Shown here piece after piece: positions 9,248 to 18,025 of a stretch of 64,000 nt of DNA. The notes beneath the pieces are model-generated. The model was not told where the DNA came from. It made no database searches and was given only the letters and a program-made list of their open reading frames with translations. Within the stretch, counting starts at the first letter, position 1; each line of letters starts with the position of its first letter. Position numbers and translations under genes: made by a program. Location: contig NZ_CP050022.2 of the NCBI RefSeq assembly GCF_011602485.2, positions 2,934,001 through 2,998,000 on the forward strand. Direction: 5' to 3'. Source of the stretch: Bradyrhizobium sp. 1(2017). GTDB taxonomy: Bacteria > Pseudomonadota > Alphaproteobacteria > Rhizobiales > Xanthobacteraceae.

Positions 9248-10170
9248 CAGACCTTCGCATCGCCATCGTCGGCTTCGGCAAGATCGCGCGCGACCAGCAC
9301 GTCGGTGCGATCGGCGCGACGGCGGGCGCGACGCTCGCGGCTGTCGCCAGCCGCAACGCCTCGCTGCCGGGACTGCCGCATTTCGCGACGATTGAAGAAT
9401 TGCTGGAGAAGGGACCGCCGATCGACGCGGTCTCGCTCTGCACGCCACCGCAGGTGCGCCGCGCCCAGGCTGCTGCGGCGCTGGCCGCCGGCAAGCATGT
9501 CATGCTGGAGAAGCCGCCGGGCACGGGCATCGCCGAACTCGATCCGCTGATCGCAATGGCGGCGGGTGCGAAGCGGACGCTGTTTGCGACCTGGCATTCG
9601 CGCTACGCGCCGGCGGTCGAGCCGGCACGGCAATGGCTCGCCGGGCGCCGCATCGCCTCGGTGCACATCAGCTGGAAGGAGGACGTGCGCGTCTGGCATC
9701 CCGGGCAGGGCTGGATCTGGGAGCCGGGCGGCCTCGGCGTGTTCGACCCCGGCATCAACGCGCTGTCGATCCTGACCCACATTCTGCCGCAACCCGTGTT
9801 CGTCACCGCGGCCGAGCTGGCCTTTCCGGCCAATTGCCAGGCGCCGATCGCCGCGAATCTGTCGTTGACGGACATCGGGGGCCTGCCGGTCAGCGCCGAA
9901 TTCGACTTTCGCCAGACGGGACCCCAGAGCTGGGATATCGTGGTGGAAACCGACCAGGGACGGTTGACCCTGTCGAATGGGGGAGCGCGCATGGCGATCG
10001 ACGGCAAGGTGCTTGCCGAAGCGCCCGACGAGGAATATCGCGGGCTCTATCGGCGTTTCGTCGCGCTTGCCGCGACCGGCGCAAGCGATGTCGATCTGGC
10101 GCCGCTTCGCCTCGTCGCCGACGCCTTCCTGCTCGGCAGGCGCTCCGTCGTCGAACCGTTTGTGGACTGA
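9244..10170 (+). CDS. gal: D-galactose 1-dehydrogenase (Gfo/Idh/MocA family)
   Basis: A 308-residue NAD(P)-dependent dehydrogenase. The Rossmann fingerprint is at the N-terminus (IVGFGKIARDQHVGAIGA) and the EKPP motif near residue 90. The stretches HSRYAPAVEPA, SWKEDVRVWHPGQGWIWEPG and VFDPGINALSILTH match Pseudomonas fluorescens galactose dehydrogenase as I remember it. The family oxidises beta-D-galactose, and often L-arabinose, to the 1,4- or 1,5-lactone. The GTG start overlaps the regulator stop (GTGA) and follows a GGAG ribosome site. It is flanked by the epimerase and lactonase that act before and after it. Confidence 0.9.
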   Translation: MTDLRIAIVGFGKIARDQHVGAIGATAGATLAAVASRNASLPGLPHFATIEELLEKGPPIDAVSLCTPPQVRRAQAAAALAAGKHVMLEKPPGTGIAELDPLIAMAAGAKRTLFATWHSRYAPAVEPARQWLAGRRIASVHISWKEDVRVWHPGQGWIWEPGGLGVFDPGINALSILTHILPQPVFVTAAELAFPANCQAPIAANLSLTDIGGLPVSAEFDFRQTGPQSWDIVVETDQGRLTLSNGGARMAIDGKVLAEAPDEEYRGLYRRFVALAATGASDVDLAPLRLVADAFLLGRRSVVEPFVD

Positions 10171-10172
10171 CC

Positions 10173-11249
10173 ATGGCCGCATCAAGGATCACAAGAGACG
10201 TTTTTGGAACGCTGCCGGACGGCCGCAAGGTCGAGCGCATCGTGCTGCGCGGGGAGGGCGGCTTCGAGGCGCGCATCATCACCCATGGCGCGGTGCTGCA
10301 AGCGCTGATCGCGCCCGACGCCAATGGTAGCCATGACGACGTCGTGCTTGGCCATGACGCGTTCGCGGGCTATTTCGCCGAACGAAAGTTCCTGGGCGCC
10401 ACGGTCGGCCGCTATGCCAACCGCATCGCCAAAGGGAAGTTCTCGCTCGACGGCGAGACGGTGCAGCTTCCCGTCAACAACGGTCCCAATGCGCTGCATG
10501 GCGGGCTCGATGGTTTCGATCGCAAGCTCTGGGAGATTGCGGAGATCGATGAGGGCGCTGCGCCCGCGGTGACGCTCACTTATGTCAGTCCGCATGGCGA
10601 GGAGAATTATCCTGGTCGTCTCGACGTCCGCCTGACCTATCGCATCACGGGTCCGACCGAGCTGTCGCTCACCATGGACGCCCGCACGGACCGGCCGACC
10701 ATCGTCAACCTCACCAACCACAGCTTTTTCAATCTGGAGGGCGCGACGTCCGGCACGCCCATTCTCGATCACAAGCTGACCGTTGCCGCCGACCATTTTC
10801 TCGCGATTGATCCCACGGCCATTCCGCTTCCGGAGCCGCCGCGCAGCGTTGCCGGCACGCCGTTCGATTTTCGCGAGGCTCGAGCAGTCGGTGCGCGGAT
10901 CCGCGAGAGCGATCTGCAATTGCAGAGCGGCAGGGGTTACGACCACACCTACTGCCTGGGCCGTGACGGCAAGCTCGCGTTCGCAGCGCGGCTGGAGGCG
11001 CCGCGCTCGGGGCGTGTCATGGAGCTGTTCACCGACCAGCCCGGACTTCAGGTCTATTCCGGCAATTATCTCGACGGCACGATTTCGGGGAAGGGCGGCA
11101 AGCTGATCCGGCAATCGGATGCCATGTGCCTGGAGCCGCACGTCTGGCCCGACGCGCCGAACCGGCCGGATTTTCCGAGCCCTCGGCTGGCGCCCGGGGA
11201 GGTCTACCGCCATCACACGGTCTATCGCTTTTCGGTGAGGTCACCATGA
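10173..11249 (+). CDS. galM: Aldose 1-epimerase (mutarotase)
   Basis: A 358-residue GalM-family enzyme interconverting alpha and beta anomers of galactose and related aldoses. Visible family marks are GRYANRIAKGKF near 80, NNGPNALHGG near 104 (substrate His), TNHSFFNLEG near 182, and DHTYCLG near 252. The frame is open further upstream, but homology begins at the ATG at 10173, two bases after the dehydrogenase stop. It supplies the beta anomer used by the dehydrogenase. No signal peptide, so cytosolic. Confidence 0.9.
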   Translation: MAASRITRDVFGTLPDGRKVERIVLRGEGGFEARIITHGAVLQALIAPDANGSHDDVVLGHDAFAGYFAERKFLGATVGRYANRIAKGKFSLDGETVQLPVNNGPNALHGGLDGFDRKLWEIAEIDEGAAPAVTLTYVSPHGEENYPGRLDVRLTYRITGPTELSLTMDARTDRPTIVNLTNHSFFNLEGATSGTPILDHKLTVAADHFLAIDPTAIPLPEPPRSVAGTPFDFREARAVGARIRESDLQLQSGRGYDHTYCLGRDGKLAFAARLEAPRSGRVMELFTDQPGLQVYSGNYLDGTISGKGGKLIRQSDAMCLEPHVWPDAPNRPDFPSPRLAPGEVYRHHTVYRFSVRSP

Positions 11250-12127
11250 TGGAACAGGTGCCCACGTCCGTCCTCTCGGACCATCCCTGCCATCTCGGCG
11301 AGGGGCCGACCTATGACGCGACCACCGGCACGGCGTGGTGGTTCGATATCCGTGAAGGGCTGCTGTTCGAGGCGCAGCTCGGCAGCGGCAGCGTCCGCGT
11401 TCACGCACTCGGCCGGATGGCGAGTGCGCTCGGGCGGATCGATGCCGAACGGCAATTGATCGTCGCCGAGGACGGCCTCTATGTCCGCAAGCTCGCCAAC
11501 GGCGCCATGACGCTGCTCTGTCCGCTCGAAGCCGACAATCCTGCGACGCGCTCCAATGACGCGCGCGTGCATCAATCCGGCACGTTCTGGATCGGCACGA
11601 TGGGCCGCAAGGCGGAGCCGGGGGCGGGCGCGATCTATGCGTTCCATCGCGGCAGGATCTCGCTGCTGTTTCCCCGCATCAGCATCCCCAACTCGATCTG
11701 TTTCTCGCCGGACGGCGCGATCGGCTATTTTGCCGATACCGCGCGCGCGGTGCTCTACGCGGTGCCGCTCAATCCCGCGACCGGCCTGCCGCGCGGCGAG
11801 CCCGAGGTGTTGCTGCGACACACCGGCATCGGCGGCCTCGACGGCTCGGTGTGCGATGCCGACGGGCGGATCTGGAACGCGTGCTGGGGTGCGAGCCGCA
11901 TCGACGTCTACTCTCCACAGGGTGAGCGCCTGCGCTCGCTCAGCGTGCCGGCGAAGCAGGCGAGCTGTCCCGCGTTCGTCGGTCCGGATCTGTCGCGCCT
12001 CCTCGTCACCTCCGCCTGGCAGGACATGGACGCGGCGACGCGCGCCGCTGATCCGCAGGCAGGCCAAACCTTTCTGCTCGAGGCAACAGCGCGCGGTCGC
12101 GCGGAGCCCGACGTCAAGCTCGCATAG
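11246..12127 (+). CDS. SMP-30/gluconolactonase-family sugar lactonase
   Basis: A 293-residue six-bladed propeller lactonase. The metal ligand Glu is in CHLGEGPTYD (about residues 13-22), an Asn in RSNDARVHQSG near 103, an Asn in PNSICFSPDG near 150, and an Asp in GGLDGSVCDADGRIW near 196. It would hydrolyse galactono- or arabinono-lactone made by the dehydrogenase to the free aldonate. The first ATG overlaps the galM stop (ATGA). This closes the overlapping run that began at ytfR. The aldonate dehydratase that should follow is not in this window. Confidence 0.88.
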   Translation: MMEQVPTSVLSDHPCHLGEGPTYDATTGTAWWFDIREGLLFEAQLGSGSVRVHALGRMASALGRIDAERQLIVAEDGLYVRKLANGAMTLLCPLEADNPATRSNDARVHQSGTFWIGTMGRKAEPGAGAIYAFHRGRISLLFPRISIPNSICFSPDGAIGYFADTARAVLYAVPLNPATGLPRGEPEVLLRHTGIGGLDGSVCDADGRIWNACWGASRIDVYSPQGERLRSLSVPAKQASCPAFVGPDLSRLLVTSAWQDMDAATRAADPQAGQTFLLEATARGRAEPDVKLA

Positions 12128-12199
12128 GAGATCCGAAGCAACCCGACCCGACGTCCTCGACGAAACGAAGAACAGTCTGACACCCAAAGGGAGTGAAAC

Positions 12200-13270
12200 A
12201 TGCTGAAACTGAAGACCACATTTCTGGCGCTGGCGCTGGCCGGCGCTGCGACCATGGCCACAGGCGTCGCCGCCTCTGCCCAGAAAGCGACGGTCGGCAT
12301 CGCCATGCCGACCAAATCCTCGGCGCGCTGGATCGACGACGGCAACAACATGGTCAAGGTGCTGAAAGAGCGCGGCTACAACACCGACCTGCAATATGCC
12401 GAGGATGACATTCCGAACCAGCTCTCGCAGGTCGAGAACATGGTGACCAAGGGCGCGAAAGCGCTGGTGATCGCCGCGATCGACGGCACCACGCTGTCCG
12501 ACGTGCTCAAGCAGGCGAAGGCAAAGGGCATCACCGTGATCGCCTATGACCGCCTGATCCGCGGCACGCCCAATGTCGACTACTACGCGACCTTCGATAA
12601 TTTCCAGGTCGGCGTCCTCCAGGCGCAGTCGATCGAACAGGGGCTCGGCCTGAAGGAAGGAAAGGGGCCGTTCAACATCGAGTTGTTCGGCGGCTCACCC
12701 GACGACAACAATGCCTACTTCTTCTACAACGGCGCCATGAGCGTGCTGAAGCCCTATATCGACAGCGGCAAGCTCGTCGTCGCGTCGGGCCAGATGGGCA
12801 TGGACAAGGTCGCGACGCTCCGCTGGGACGGCGCCACCGCGCAGGCGCGCATGGACAATCTGCTCAGCGCCTATTACGGCAACAAGAAGATCAATGCCGT
12901 GCTGTCGCCCTATGACGGCATCTCGATCGGCATCATCTCCTCGCTGAAAGGTGTCGGCTATGGCAGCGCCGACCAGCCGATGCCCATCATCTCCGGTCAG
13001 GACGCCGAGGTGCCCTCGATCAAGGCGATGCTGCGCGGCGACCAATACTCGACCATCTTCAAGGACACCCGCGACCTCGCCAAGGTCACGGCTGACATGG
13101 TCGATGCAGCACTCGCCGGCAAGCAGGTCACCGTCAACGACACCAAGACCTACGAGAACGGCGTCAAGACGGTGCCGTCCTATCTGCTCAAGCCGGTGGT
13201 GGTCTACAAGGACAATTGGGAGAAGGTGCTGGTCGACAGCGGCTACTACAAGAAGTCGCAGTTCCAGTAG
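12200..13270 (+). CDS. chvE: Multiple-sugar periplasmic binding protein ChvE
   Basis: A 356-residue binding protein with a signal peptide (about residues 1-27). The mature start [20 protein letters not shown] and the segments [40 protein letters not shown] and [19 protein letters not shown] identify ChvE/GguA-system proteins. The family binds D-galactose, L-arabinose, D-glucose, D-xylose and others; in Agrobacterium it also feeds sugar information to VirA. A strong ribosome site (AGGGAG) precedes the ATG. It is separated from gguA by a double hairpin at 13281-13362. Confidence 0.92.
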   Translation: MLKLKTTFLALALAGAATMATGVAASAQKATVGIAMPTKSSARWIDDGNNMVKVLKERGYNTDLQYAEDDIPNQLSQVENMVTKGAKALVIAAIDGTTLSDVLKQAKAKGITVIAYDRLIRGTPNVDYYATFDNFQVGVLQAQSIEQGLGLKEGKGPFNIELFGGSPDDNNAYFFYNGAMSVLKPYIDSGKLVVASGQMGMDKVATLRWDGATAQARMDNLLSAYYGNKKINAVLSPYDGISIGIISSLKGVGYGSADQPMPIISGQDAEVPSIKAMLRGDQYSTIFKDTRDLAKVTADMVDAALAGKQVTVNDTKTYENGVKTVPSYLLKPVVVYKDNWEKVLVDSGYYKKSQFQ

Positions 13271-13280
13271 ATTTCTCGTG

Positions 13281-13362
13281 CCGTCGTTCCGGGGCGCCCG
13301 AACGGCGAACCCGGAACCTCGAGATTCCGGGTTCGATGCTTCGCATCGCCCCGGAATGACGG
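13281..13362. repeat. Nested palindromes between chvE and gguA
   Basis: Outer arms 13281-13296 and 13347-13362 are complementary with one mismatch (CCGTCGTTCCGGGGCG against CGCCCCGGAATGACGG). An inner pair, GAACCCGGAA 13307-13316 and TTCCGGGTTC 13325-13334, is perfect. It lies between the binding-protein gene and the ATPase gene, where such hairpins in other sugar operons protect the upstream message and cut read-through. The arm sequence is of a repeat family frequent in Bradyrhizobium-like genomes. Confidence 0.65.
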
Positions 13363-13400
13363 CGGAGGGACTGACGAAAGTTTCCAGGGACACGAATGCC

Positions 13401-14978
13401 ATGACCGCCATGCTGGAGATGCGCAACGTCAGCAAGAGCTTTGCCGGTGTGCAGGCGCTGCGCGACGTCAACTTCTCGGTTGAGGCCGGGCAGATCCACG
13501 CGCTCGTCGGCGAGAACGGCGCCGGCAAGTCGACGCTGATGAAGGTGCTGAGCGGGGTCTATCCGCACGGCAGTTACGAAGGCACCATCGAATTCGAGGG
13601 CGAGGAGCGGCGCTTCCGCGACATCAACGATTCCGAGGCGCTCGGCATCATCATCATCCATCAGGAGCTGGCGCTGATCCCGCTGATGTCGATCGCGGAA
13701 AACATCTTCCTGTCGCATCCGCCGTCGAAGCTCGGGGTGATCGACCGAGACGAGGTTTACCGGCGTACGCGGGAGCTGCTCGCGCAGGTCGGCCTGAAGG
13801 AATCGCCGGATACGCTGATCACCGATCTCGGCGTCGGCAAGCAGCAGCTCGTCGAGATCGCCAAGGCGCTCTCCAAGCGGGTGCGGATGCTGATCCTGGA
13901 CGAGCCGACCGCGAGCCTCAACGAGGCCGACAGCGCTGCCCTGCTCGAACGCCTCATGACATTTCGCGAGCAGGGCATTGGTTCGATCCTGATCTCGCAC
14001 AAGCTGAACGAGGTCGCCAAGGTCGCCGACCACATCACGGTGCTGCGCGACGGCCGCACGGTCGACAGCATCGATTGCCATGCCGAGCCGATCCAGGAGG
14101 ACCGGATCATCCGCAGCATGGTGAACCGCGATATGGCGCACCGTTTCCCGGACCGCAGCGCGACGATCGGCGATCCCGTGCTCGACGTCGCGAACTGGTC
14201 GGTCCATCACCCCATTCACCCCGAGCGGCAGGTGATCAAGAACGTCAATTTCAGCGTCAAGCGCGGCGAGGTCGTGGGCATCGCCGGCCTGATGGGTGCC
14301 GGCCGTACCGAATTCGCCATGAGCCTGTTCGGCCGCTCCTGGGGCACCAGCATCAGCGGCAGCCTCCGGCTCGAGGGCAGGGAGATGACGCTACCGAACG
14401 TCGCGGCCGCGATCGACGCCGGCCTTGCCTATGTCACCGAGGACCGCAAGCAACTCGGCCTGATCCTCGCCGATGACGTCCGCAAGAACATCACGCTGGC
14501 GAGCCTCGACCAGGTCGCGCCGGGGCGGGTGATCGACGACATCGCCGAGCTGAAGGTCGCGAGCGACTACCGCAACCGCATGCGCATCCGCTGCTCCGAC
14601 GTCTACCAGGAGACCGGCCAGCTCTCCGGCGGCAACCAGCAGAAGGTCGTGCTGTCGAAATGGCTGATGACCGACCCCAAGGTGCTGATCCTGGACGAGC
14701 CGACGCGAGGCATCGACGTCGGTGCCAAATACGAGATCTACTGTATCATCAACGAGCTGGCGGAGGCCGGCCGCGGCGTCGTGGTGATCTCCTCGGAGAT
14801 GCCAGAGCTGCTCGGCATCTGCGACCGCATCTGCGTCATGAACGAAGGCGCCTTCGTCGGCGAGTTCAGGGGATCCGAGGCGACGCAGGAAAAGATCATG
14901 CGCGCGATCATGCGCAATGAGAGAAGCAACGAAGGCGGCGCTCATGCGACCGCGGAGATGGGAGGATCGCAGCCATGA
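13401..14978 (+). CDS. gguA: Multiple-sugar ABC importer, double ATPase GguA
   Basis: A 525-residue protein with two ABC domains. The first Walker A is GENGAGKST near residue 39, with DEPTAS near 168. The second half has the degenerate LMGAGRTEF loop, signature QLSGGNQQKVV and DEPTRGIDVG. The motif LSGVYPHGSYEGTI is characteristic of GguA/MmsA. The start at 13401 follows homology; the frame is open upstream through the hairpin region and chvE without homology. The stop overlaps gguB (ATGA). Confidence 0.92.
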   Translation: MTAMLEMRNVSKSFAGVQALRDVNFSVEAGQIHALVGENGAGKSTLMKVLSGVYPHGSYEGTIEFEGEERRFRDINDSEALGIIIIHQELALIPLMSIAENIFLSHPPSKLGVIDRDEVYRRTRELLAQVGLKESPDTLITDLGVGKQQLVEIAKALSKRVRMLILDEPTASLNEADSAALLERLMTFREQGIGSILISHKLNEVAKVADHITVLRDGRTVDSIDCHAEPIQEDRIIRSMVNRDMAHRFPDRSATIGDPVLDVANWSVHHPIHPERQVIKNVNFSVKRGEVVGIAGLMGAGRTEFAMSLFGRSWGTSISGSLRLEGREMTLPNVAAAIDAGLAYVTEDRKQLGLILADDVRKNITLASLDQVAPGRVIDDIAELKVASDYRNRMRIRCSDVYQETGQLSGGNQQKVVLSKWLMTDPKVLILDEPTRGIDVGAKYEIYCIINELAEAGRGVVVISSEMPELLGICDRICVMNEGAFVGEFRGSEATQEKIMRAIMRNERSNEGGAHATAEMGGSQP

Positions 14979-16165
14979 CCGACAAGACGGTGTCGCTGCC
15001 CGAGGAGCGCCGGCACGGCAGCTTCATCAAGAACAACTTGCGCAACTACGGCATGCTGATGTCGCTGGTCGCGATCATGCTGTTCTTCCAGATCATGACG
15101 GGCGGCACGCTGTTGCAGCCGCTCAACCTGACCAACCTTGTGCTCCAGAACAGCTATATCGTCATCATGGCTTTGGGCATGCTGCTGGTGATCGTCACCG
15201 GCCATATCGACCTTTCGGTCGGCTCGGTCGCGGGCTTCATCGGTGCCGTAGCCGCCGTGCTGATGGTGACCTACAAGGTCGACTACACGCTCGCCTTCAT
15301 CGCCTGCCTGCTGGTGGGCGCCGCGATCGGCGCCGCGCAGGGCTATTGGGTGGCCTATTTCAAGATACCGTCCTTCATCGTGACGCTGGCGGGCATGCTG
15401 GTGTTTAAAGGGCTTGCGCTCGCGGTGTTGCAGGGCCAGTCGCTTGGGCCGTTCCCGGCGACCTTCCAGAAGCTGTCGTCGGGGTTCATTCCGGAGCTGT
15501 TGCCCGAGGCGGGTACGCTGCATCCGACCTCAATGTTGATCGGCGCGGTGCTTGCGCTCGGTCTCGTCTATGCCAGCGCCAAGGGCCGCTCGCGCGAGCA
15601 GTCGCATGGCATCGAGGTCGAGCCGTATGCGTTCTTCCTGGGCAAGAGCGTTCTTTTGGCCTGTGCCGTGCTTTATTTCACCTATCTGATCGCCTCGCAT
15701 CGCGGCCTGCCGAACGTGCTGGTCATCATGACGGCACTGATCGCGCTCTACGGGTTCGTGACGCGCCGCACGGTGGTCGGCCGGCAGATCTACGCCGTCG
15801 GCGGCAACGCCAAGGCGGCGAGCTTGTCGGGCATCAAGACCGAGCGGCTGACCTTCCTCACCTTCGTCAACATGGGCGTGCTCGCCGCGCTCGCCGGCCT
15901 CGTCTTCGCTGCGCGTCTCAACACGGCGACCCCGAAGGCCGGTCTCGGCTTCGAGCTCGACGTCATCGCCGCCTGCTTCATCGGCGGCGCCTCGGCCTAT
16001 GGCGGAGTGGGGCGCGTCGGCGGTGCCGTGGTCGGCGCCATGATCATGGGCGTGATGAACAACGGTATGTCCATCCTCGGCATCGGCATCGACTATCAGC
16101 AGGTCATCAAGGGCCTGGTGCTGCTGGGGGCGGTGTGCATCGACGTGTATAACCAGCGGCGCTGA
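14975..16165 (+). CDS. gguB: Multiple-sugar ABC importer permease GguB
   Basis: A 396-residue membrane protein of the GguB/MmsB type, longer than RbsC-like permeases because of an extra loop and helices in the middle (about residues 165-255). The motif TGHIDLSVGSVAGFIGAVAA lies near 73-92 and CFIGGASAYGGVGRVGG near 333-349. In Agrobacterium gguB is followed by gguC, an FAH-fold dehydratase. Here no gguC follows, but an FAH-fold gene lies at 2309 at the other end of the block. Confidence 0.92.
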   Translation: MTDKTVSLPEERRHGSFIKNNLRNYGMLMSLVAIMLFFQIMTGGTLLQPLNLTNLVLQNSYIVIMALGMLLVIVTGHIDLSVGSVAGFIGAVAAVLMVTYKVDYTLAFIACLLVGAAIGAAQGYWVAYFKIPSFIVTLAGMLVFKGLALAVLQGQSLGPFPATFQKLSSGFIPELLPEAGTLHPTSMLIGAVLALGLVYASAKGRSREQSHGIEVEPYAFFLGKSVLLACAVLYFTYLIASHRGLPNVLVIMTALIALYGFVTRRTVVGRQIYAVGGNAKAASLSGIKTERLTFLTFVNMGVLAALAGLVFAARLNTATPKAGLGFELDVIAACFIGGASAYGGVGRVGGAVVGAMIMGVMNNGMSILGIGIDYQQVIKGLVLLGAVCIDVYNQRR

Positions 16166-16175
16166 CGCTTCGCAG

Positions 16176-16202
16176 CCCGGATGGAGCGTAGCGCAATCCG
16201 GG
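16176..16202. repeat. Short intergenic palindrome after gguB
   Basis: CCCGGAT (16176-16182) and ATCCGGG (16196-16202) form a hairpin with a GC-rich loop that is itself partly self-complementary. It starts 11 bases after the gguB stop and probably acts as the end of the transcript. The sequence type (CCCGGATGGAGCG...) is a common intergenic repeat of Bradyrhizobium-like genomes. Confidence 0.55.
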
Positions 16203-16339
16203 TTGTCTCCGCGTGGCGAGATTGCCCCCGCATTTCGCTGCGCTTTGTGCGGGCTACGGTCTACAAATATTGCCCACGGGTTCCAGGGCGGCCTTGCAAT
16301 GTGTCCCAGCCTGAAACGTCGCACGGCCGGTGTGTACCG

Positions 16340-16353
16340 TTGATCTAGATCAA
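16340..16353. promoter_or_regulatory. Perfect FixK/FNR-type box upstream of the PAS kinase
   Basis: TTGATCTAGATCAA is a full palindrome matching the FixK/FNR consensus TTGAT-N4-ATCAA. It ends 64 bases before the kinase GTG start, which would place a class II promoter start near 16388. In Bradyrhizobium such boxes mark genes induced at low oxygen by FixK2. No other gene starts nearby on either strand. Confidence 0.75.
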
Positions 16354-16417
16354 CCGGTGACCGGTTTCGTGCTAATTTCATGCAACTGGCGGAGGGGCGA
16401 TCACGGGGGGAACCCGA

Positions 16418-17674
16418 GTGACGAGCATTGTGAGGTCATCGCCGGCCTCGGAGGTGACGCTGGTTTCGACGTTGCCGGCGTTGCAACTGATCTACGATAC
16501 GGCCCCGATTGGGCTTGCCTGTCTGTCGCTAGACTGCCGATACCTGTTGATCAACCAGCGGCTGACCGAAATCTGCGGCATATCCGTCGAGGGCCATCTC
16601 GGGTGCACGGTCAGGGATTGCGTGCCTGCGCTGGCGGATTCCGTGGAGCAGATCGTGCGATCGATCGTCGCAACGGGCGATCCCGTGATCGGCATCGAGG
16701 TGGCGGGGCAACGGGCCGATCAGCGCGAGGACCGCTCCTGGGTCACCTATTGGCATCCGCTGCGAATGCCTGATGGCGAGATCGTCGCGATCAACGTGGC
16801 GGCGGAAGAGATCACCGAACGCAAGCGCGCAGAGCGGGAGATCCGCAGCGCCAGGGATGCGGCGGAGACCGCGCTTCGGCATTTGCGCGATATCCAGGAC
16901 ACCCTGATCGAGGCCGAGAAATTGGCGGCCCTCGGGCGCATGGTCGCCGGTGTCGCCCACGAGATCAACACGCCGCTCGGCAGCAGCCTGACGGTCGCCT
17001 CGACGCTCCAGCGCAAGGCAGAGCAGTTCGCGGCGGAAGTCGCGCGCGGCAATCTCAAGCGTTCCACATTGACCGGATTTCTGGAGCTGGTGACCGATGC
17101 ATCGGCACAGCTTGTCACCAATCTCGGCCGCGCCGCCGAACGGGTGCAGTCCTTCAAGCAGGTGGCGGCCGACCAGACCGTGTCACACCGGCGTAGCTTC
17201 GACGCCGGCGAGCTGACGGGCCAGGTTCTCTCCCAGTTTGAGCGGCAGTTGCGCACGCGCGATATCGCGCTCAGTCTTCACAGCGAACCCGGCCTTGCCA
17301 TGGACAGCTACCCGGGACCATTCGGCCAGGTGTTGACCAATCTCGCCGTCAACGCGATGACGCATGCCTTCTCCGGCGGCGAGACCGGGAAGATCCACGT
17401 ATCGCTACGCACCGTAGATCATGGTCACGTCGAGCTGCTGTTTGCCGACGACGGTTGCGGCATGGCTCCCGACGTGGAGCGACGGGCCTTCGACCCGTTC
17501 TTCACCACCCGCCGGCATGACGGCGCGAGCGGCCTCGGTCTGCACATCGTCCACAGCATCGTCGTCGATCGATTGGGCGGCCAGCTCCGGCTCGAGAGCA
17601 AGCCGGGGGGAGGCACAAGGTTTCAGCTCATTCTGCCGAGAAGGGCGCCCGACCGGTGGTCCGTCGAGAGCTGA
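16418..17674 (+). CDS. Soluble PAS-domain histidine kinase, orphan
   Basis: A 418-residue cytosolic sensor kinase without membrane segments. A PAS domain covers about residues 23-135. A linker helix and dimerisation domain follow, with the phospho-acceptor His181 in GVAHEINTPLG. The HATPase domain has N-box VLTNLAVNAMTHAF, G1 FADDGCGM and G2 GASGLGLHIV. The H-box type (AHEINTPL) is that of the NtrB/ElrB-like group often paired with response regulators encoded elsewhere. No receiver gene adjoins. GTG start, with GGGGGGAA just upstream. The FixK box in front and the nor genes behind suggest a role in low-oxygen or nitrogen-oxide signalling; this is inferred. Confidence 0.85.
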   Translation: MTSIVRSSPASEVTLVSTLPALQLIYDTAPIGLACLSLDCRYLLINQRLTEICGISVEGHLGCTVRDCVPALADSVEQIVRSIVATGDPVIGIEVAGQRADQREDRSWVTYWHPLRMPDGEIVAINVAAEEITERKRAEREIRSARDAAETALRHLRDIQDTLIEAEKLAALGRMVAGVAHEINTPLGSSLTVASTLQRKAEQFAAEVARGNLKRSTLTGFLELVTDASAQLVTNLGRAAERVQSFKQVAADQTVSHRRSFDAGELTGQVLSQFERQLRTRDIALSLHSEPGLAMDSYPGPFGQVLTNLAVNAMTHAFSGGETGKIHVSLRTVDHGHVELLFADDGCGMAPDVERRAFDPFFTTRRHDGASGLGLHIVHSIVVDRLGGQLRLESKPGGGTRFQLILPRRAPDRWSVES

Positions 17675-17699
17675 TCGCACCCTGATCGGAGCAACAGGA

Positions 17700-17855
17700 T
17701 TACTGCGTCGTGAACAACACCGTCGCGATCGCGACGGCGAGGCTCACCGCCGATACGGTCGCGACCGTCGACAGCACGCCCATCCGGCGGAGCGCGATGG
17801 CAAACGCGATGATGATGGGTGTCGCGGTCATCAGTCCAATCTGTGCATCGCTCAT
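17700..17855 (-). CDS. Putative small membrane protein between the kinase and nor genes
   Basis: A 51-residue open frame on the minus strand starting with ATG at 17855 and ending TAA. It reads as two hydrophobic segments, about residues 8-21 (LMTATPIIIAFAIA) and 27-48 (LSTVATVSAVSLAVAIATVL), separated by a short basic turn (LRRMG). The + strand here has no convincing coding frame. No strong ribosome site is visible, and no known family is recognised. It may be a small subunit or simply a chance hydrophobic frame. Confidence 0.45.
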   Translation of the reverse strand: MSDAQIGLMTATPIIIAFAIALRRMGVLSTVATVSAVSLAVAIATVLFTTQ

Positions 17856-17922
17856 AGGGTCGTTCGTCGTTTCGTGGAACCGCCGGATGTATGCATCCTA
17901 TGACGGCGCGGCTGGCGGGATG

Positions 17923-17936
17923 TTGCGTTAGCGCAA
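17923..17936. promoter_or_regulatory. NnrR-like box upstream of norE
   Basis: TTGCG-TTAG-CGCAA is a perfect dyad of the FNR/CRP superfamily form reported for NnrR-type nitric-oxide regulators (TTGCG-N4-CGCAA). Its end lies 89 bases before the norE ATG. It is the best candidate for nitric-oxide-dependent induction of the nor genes. Assignment to NnrR rather than FixK rests on the TTGCG arms. Confidence 0.65.
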
Positions 17937-18025
17937 ACGTCCACGCCGCTTGCCCTCTTTGTGCAGCATCAAAGTGGAACCGCGCCGTCGCGGTATCGTC
18001 TTCGCATCTTCGATGCGGAAAGCAG

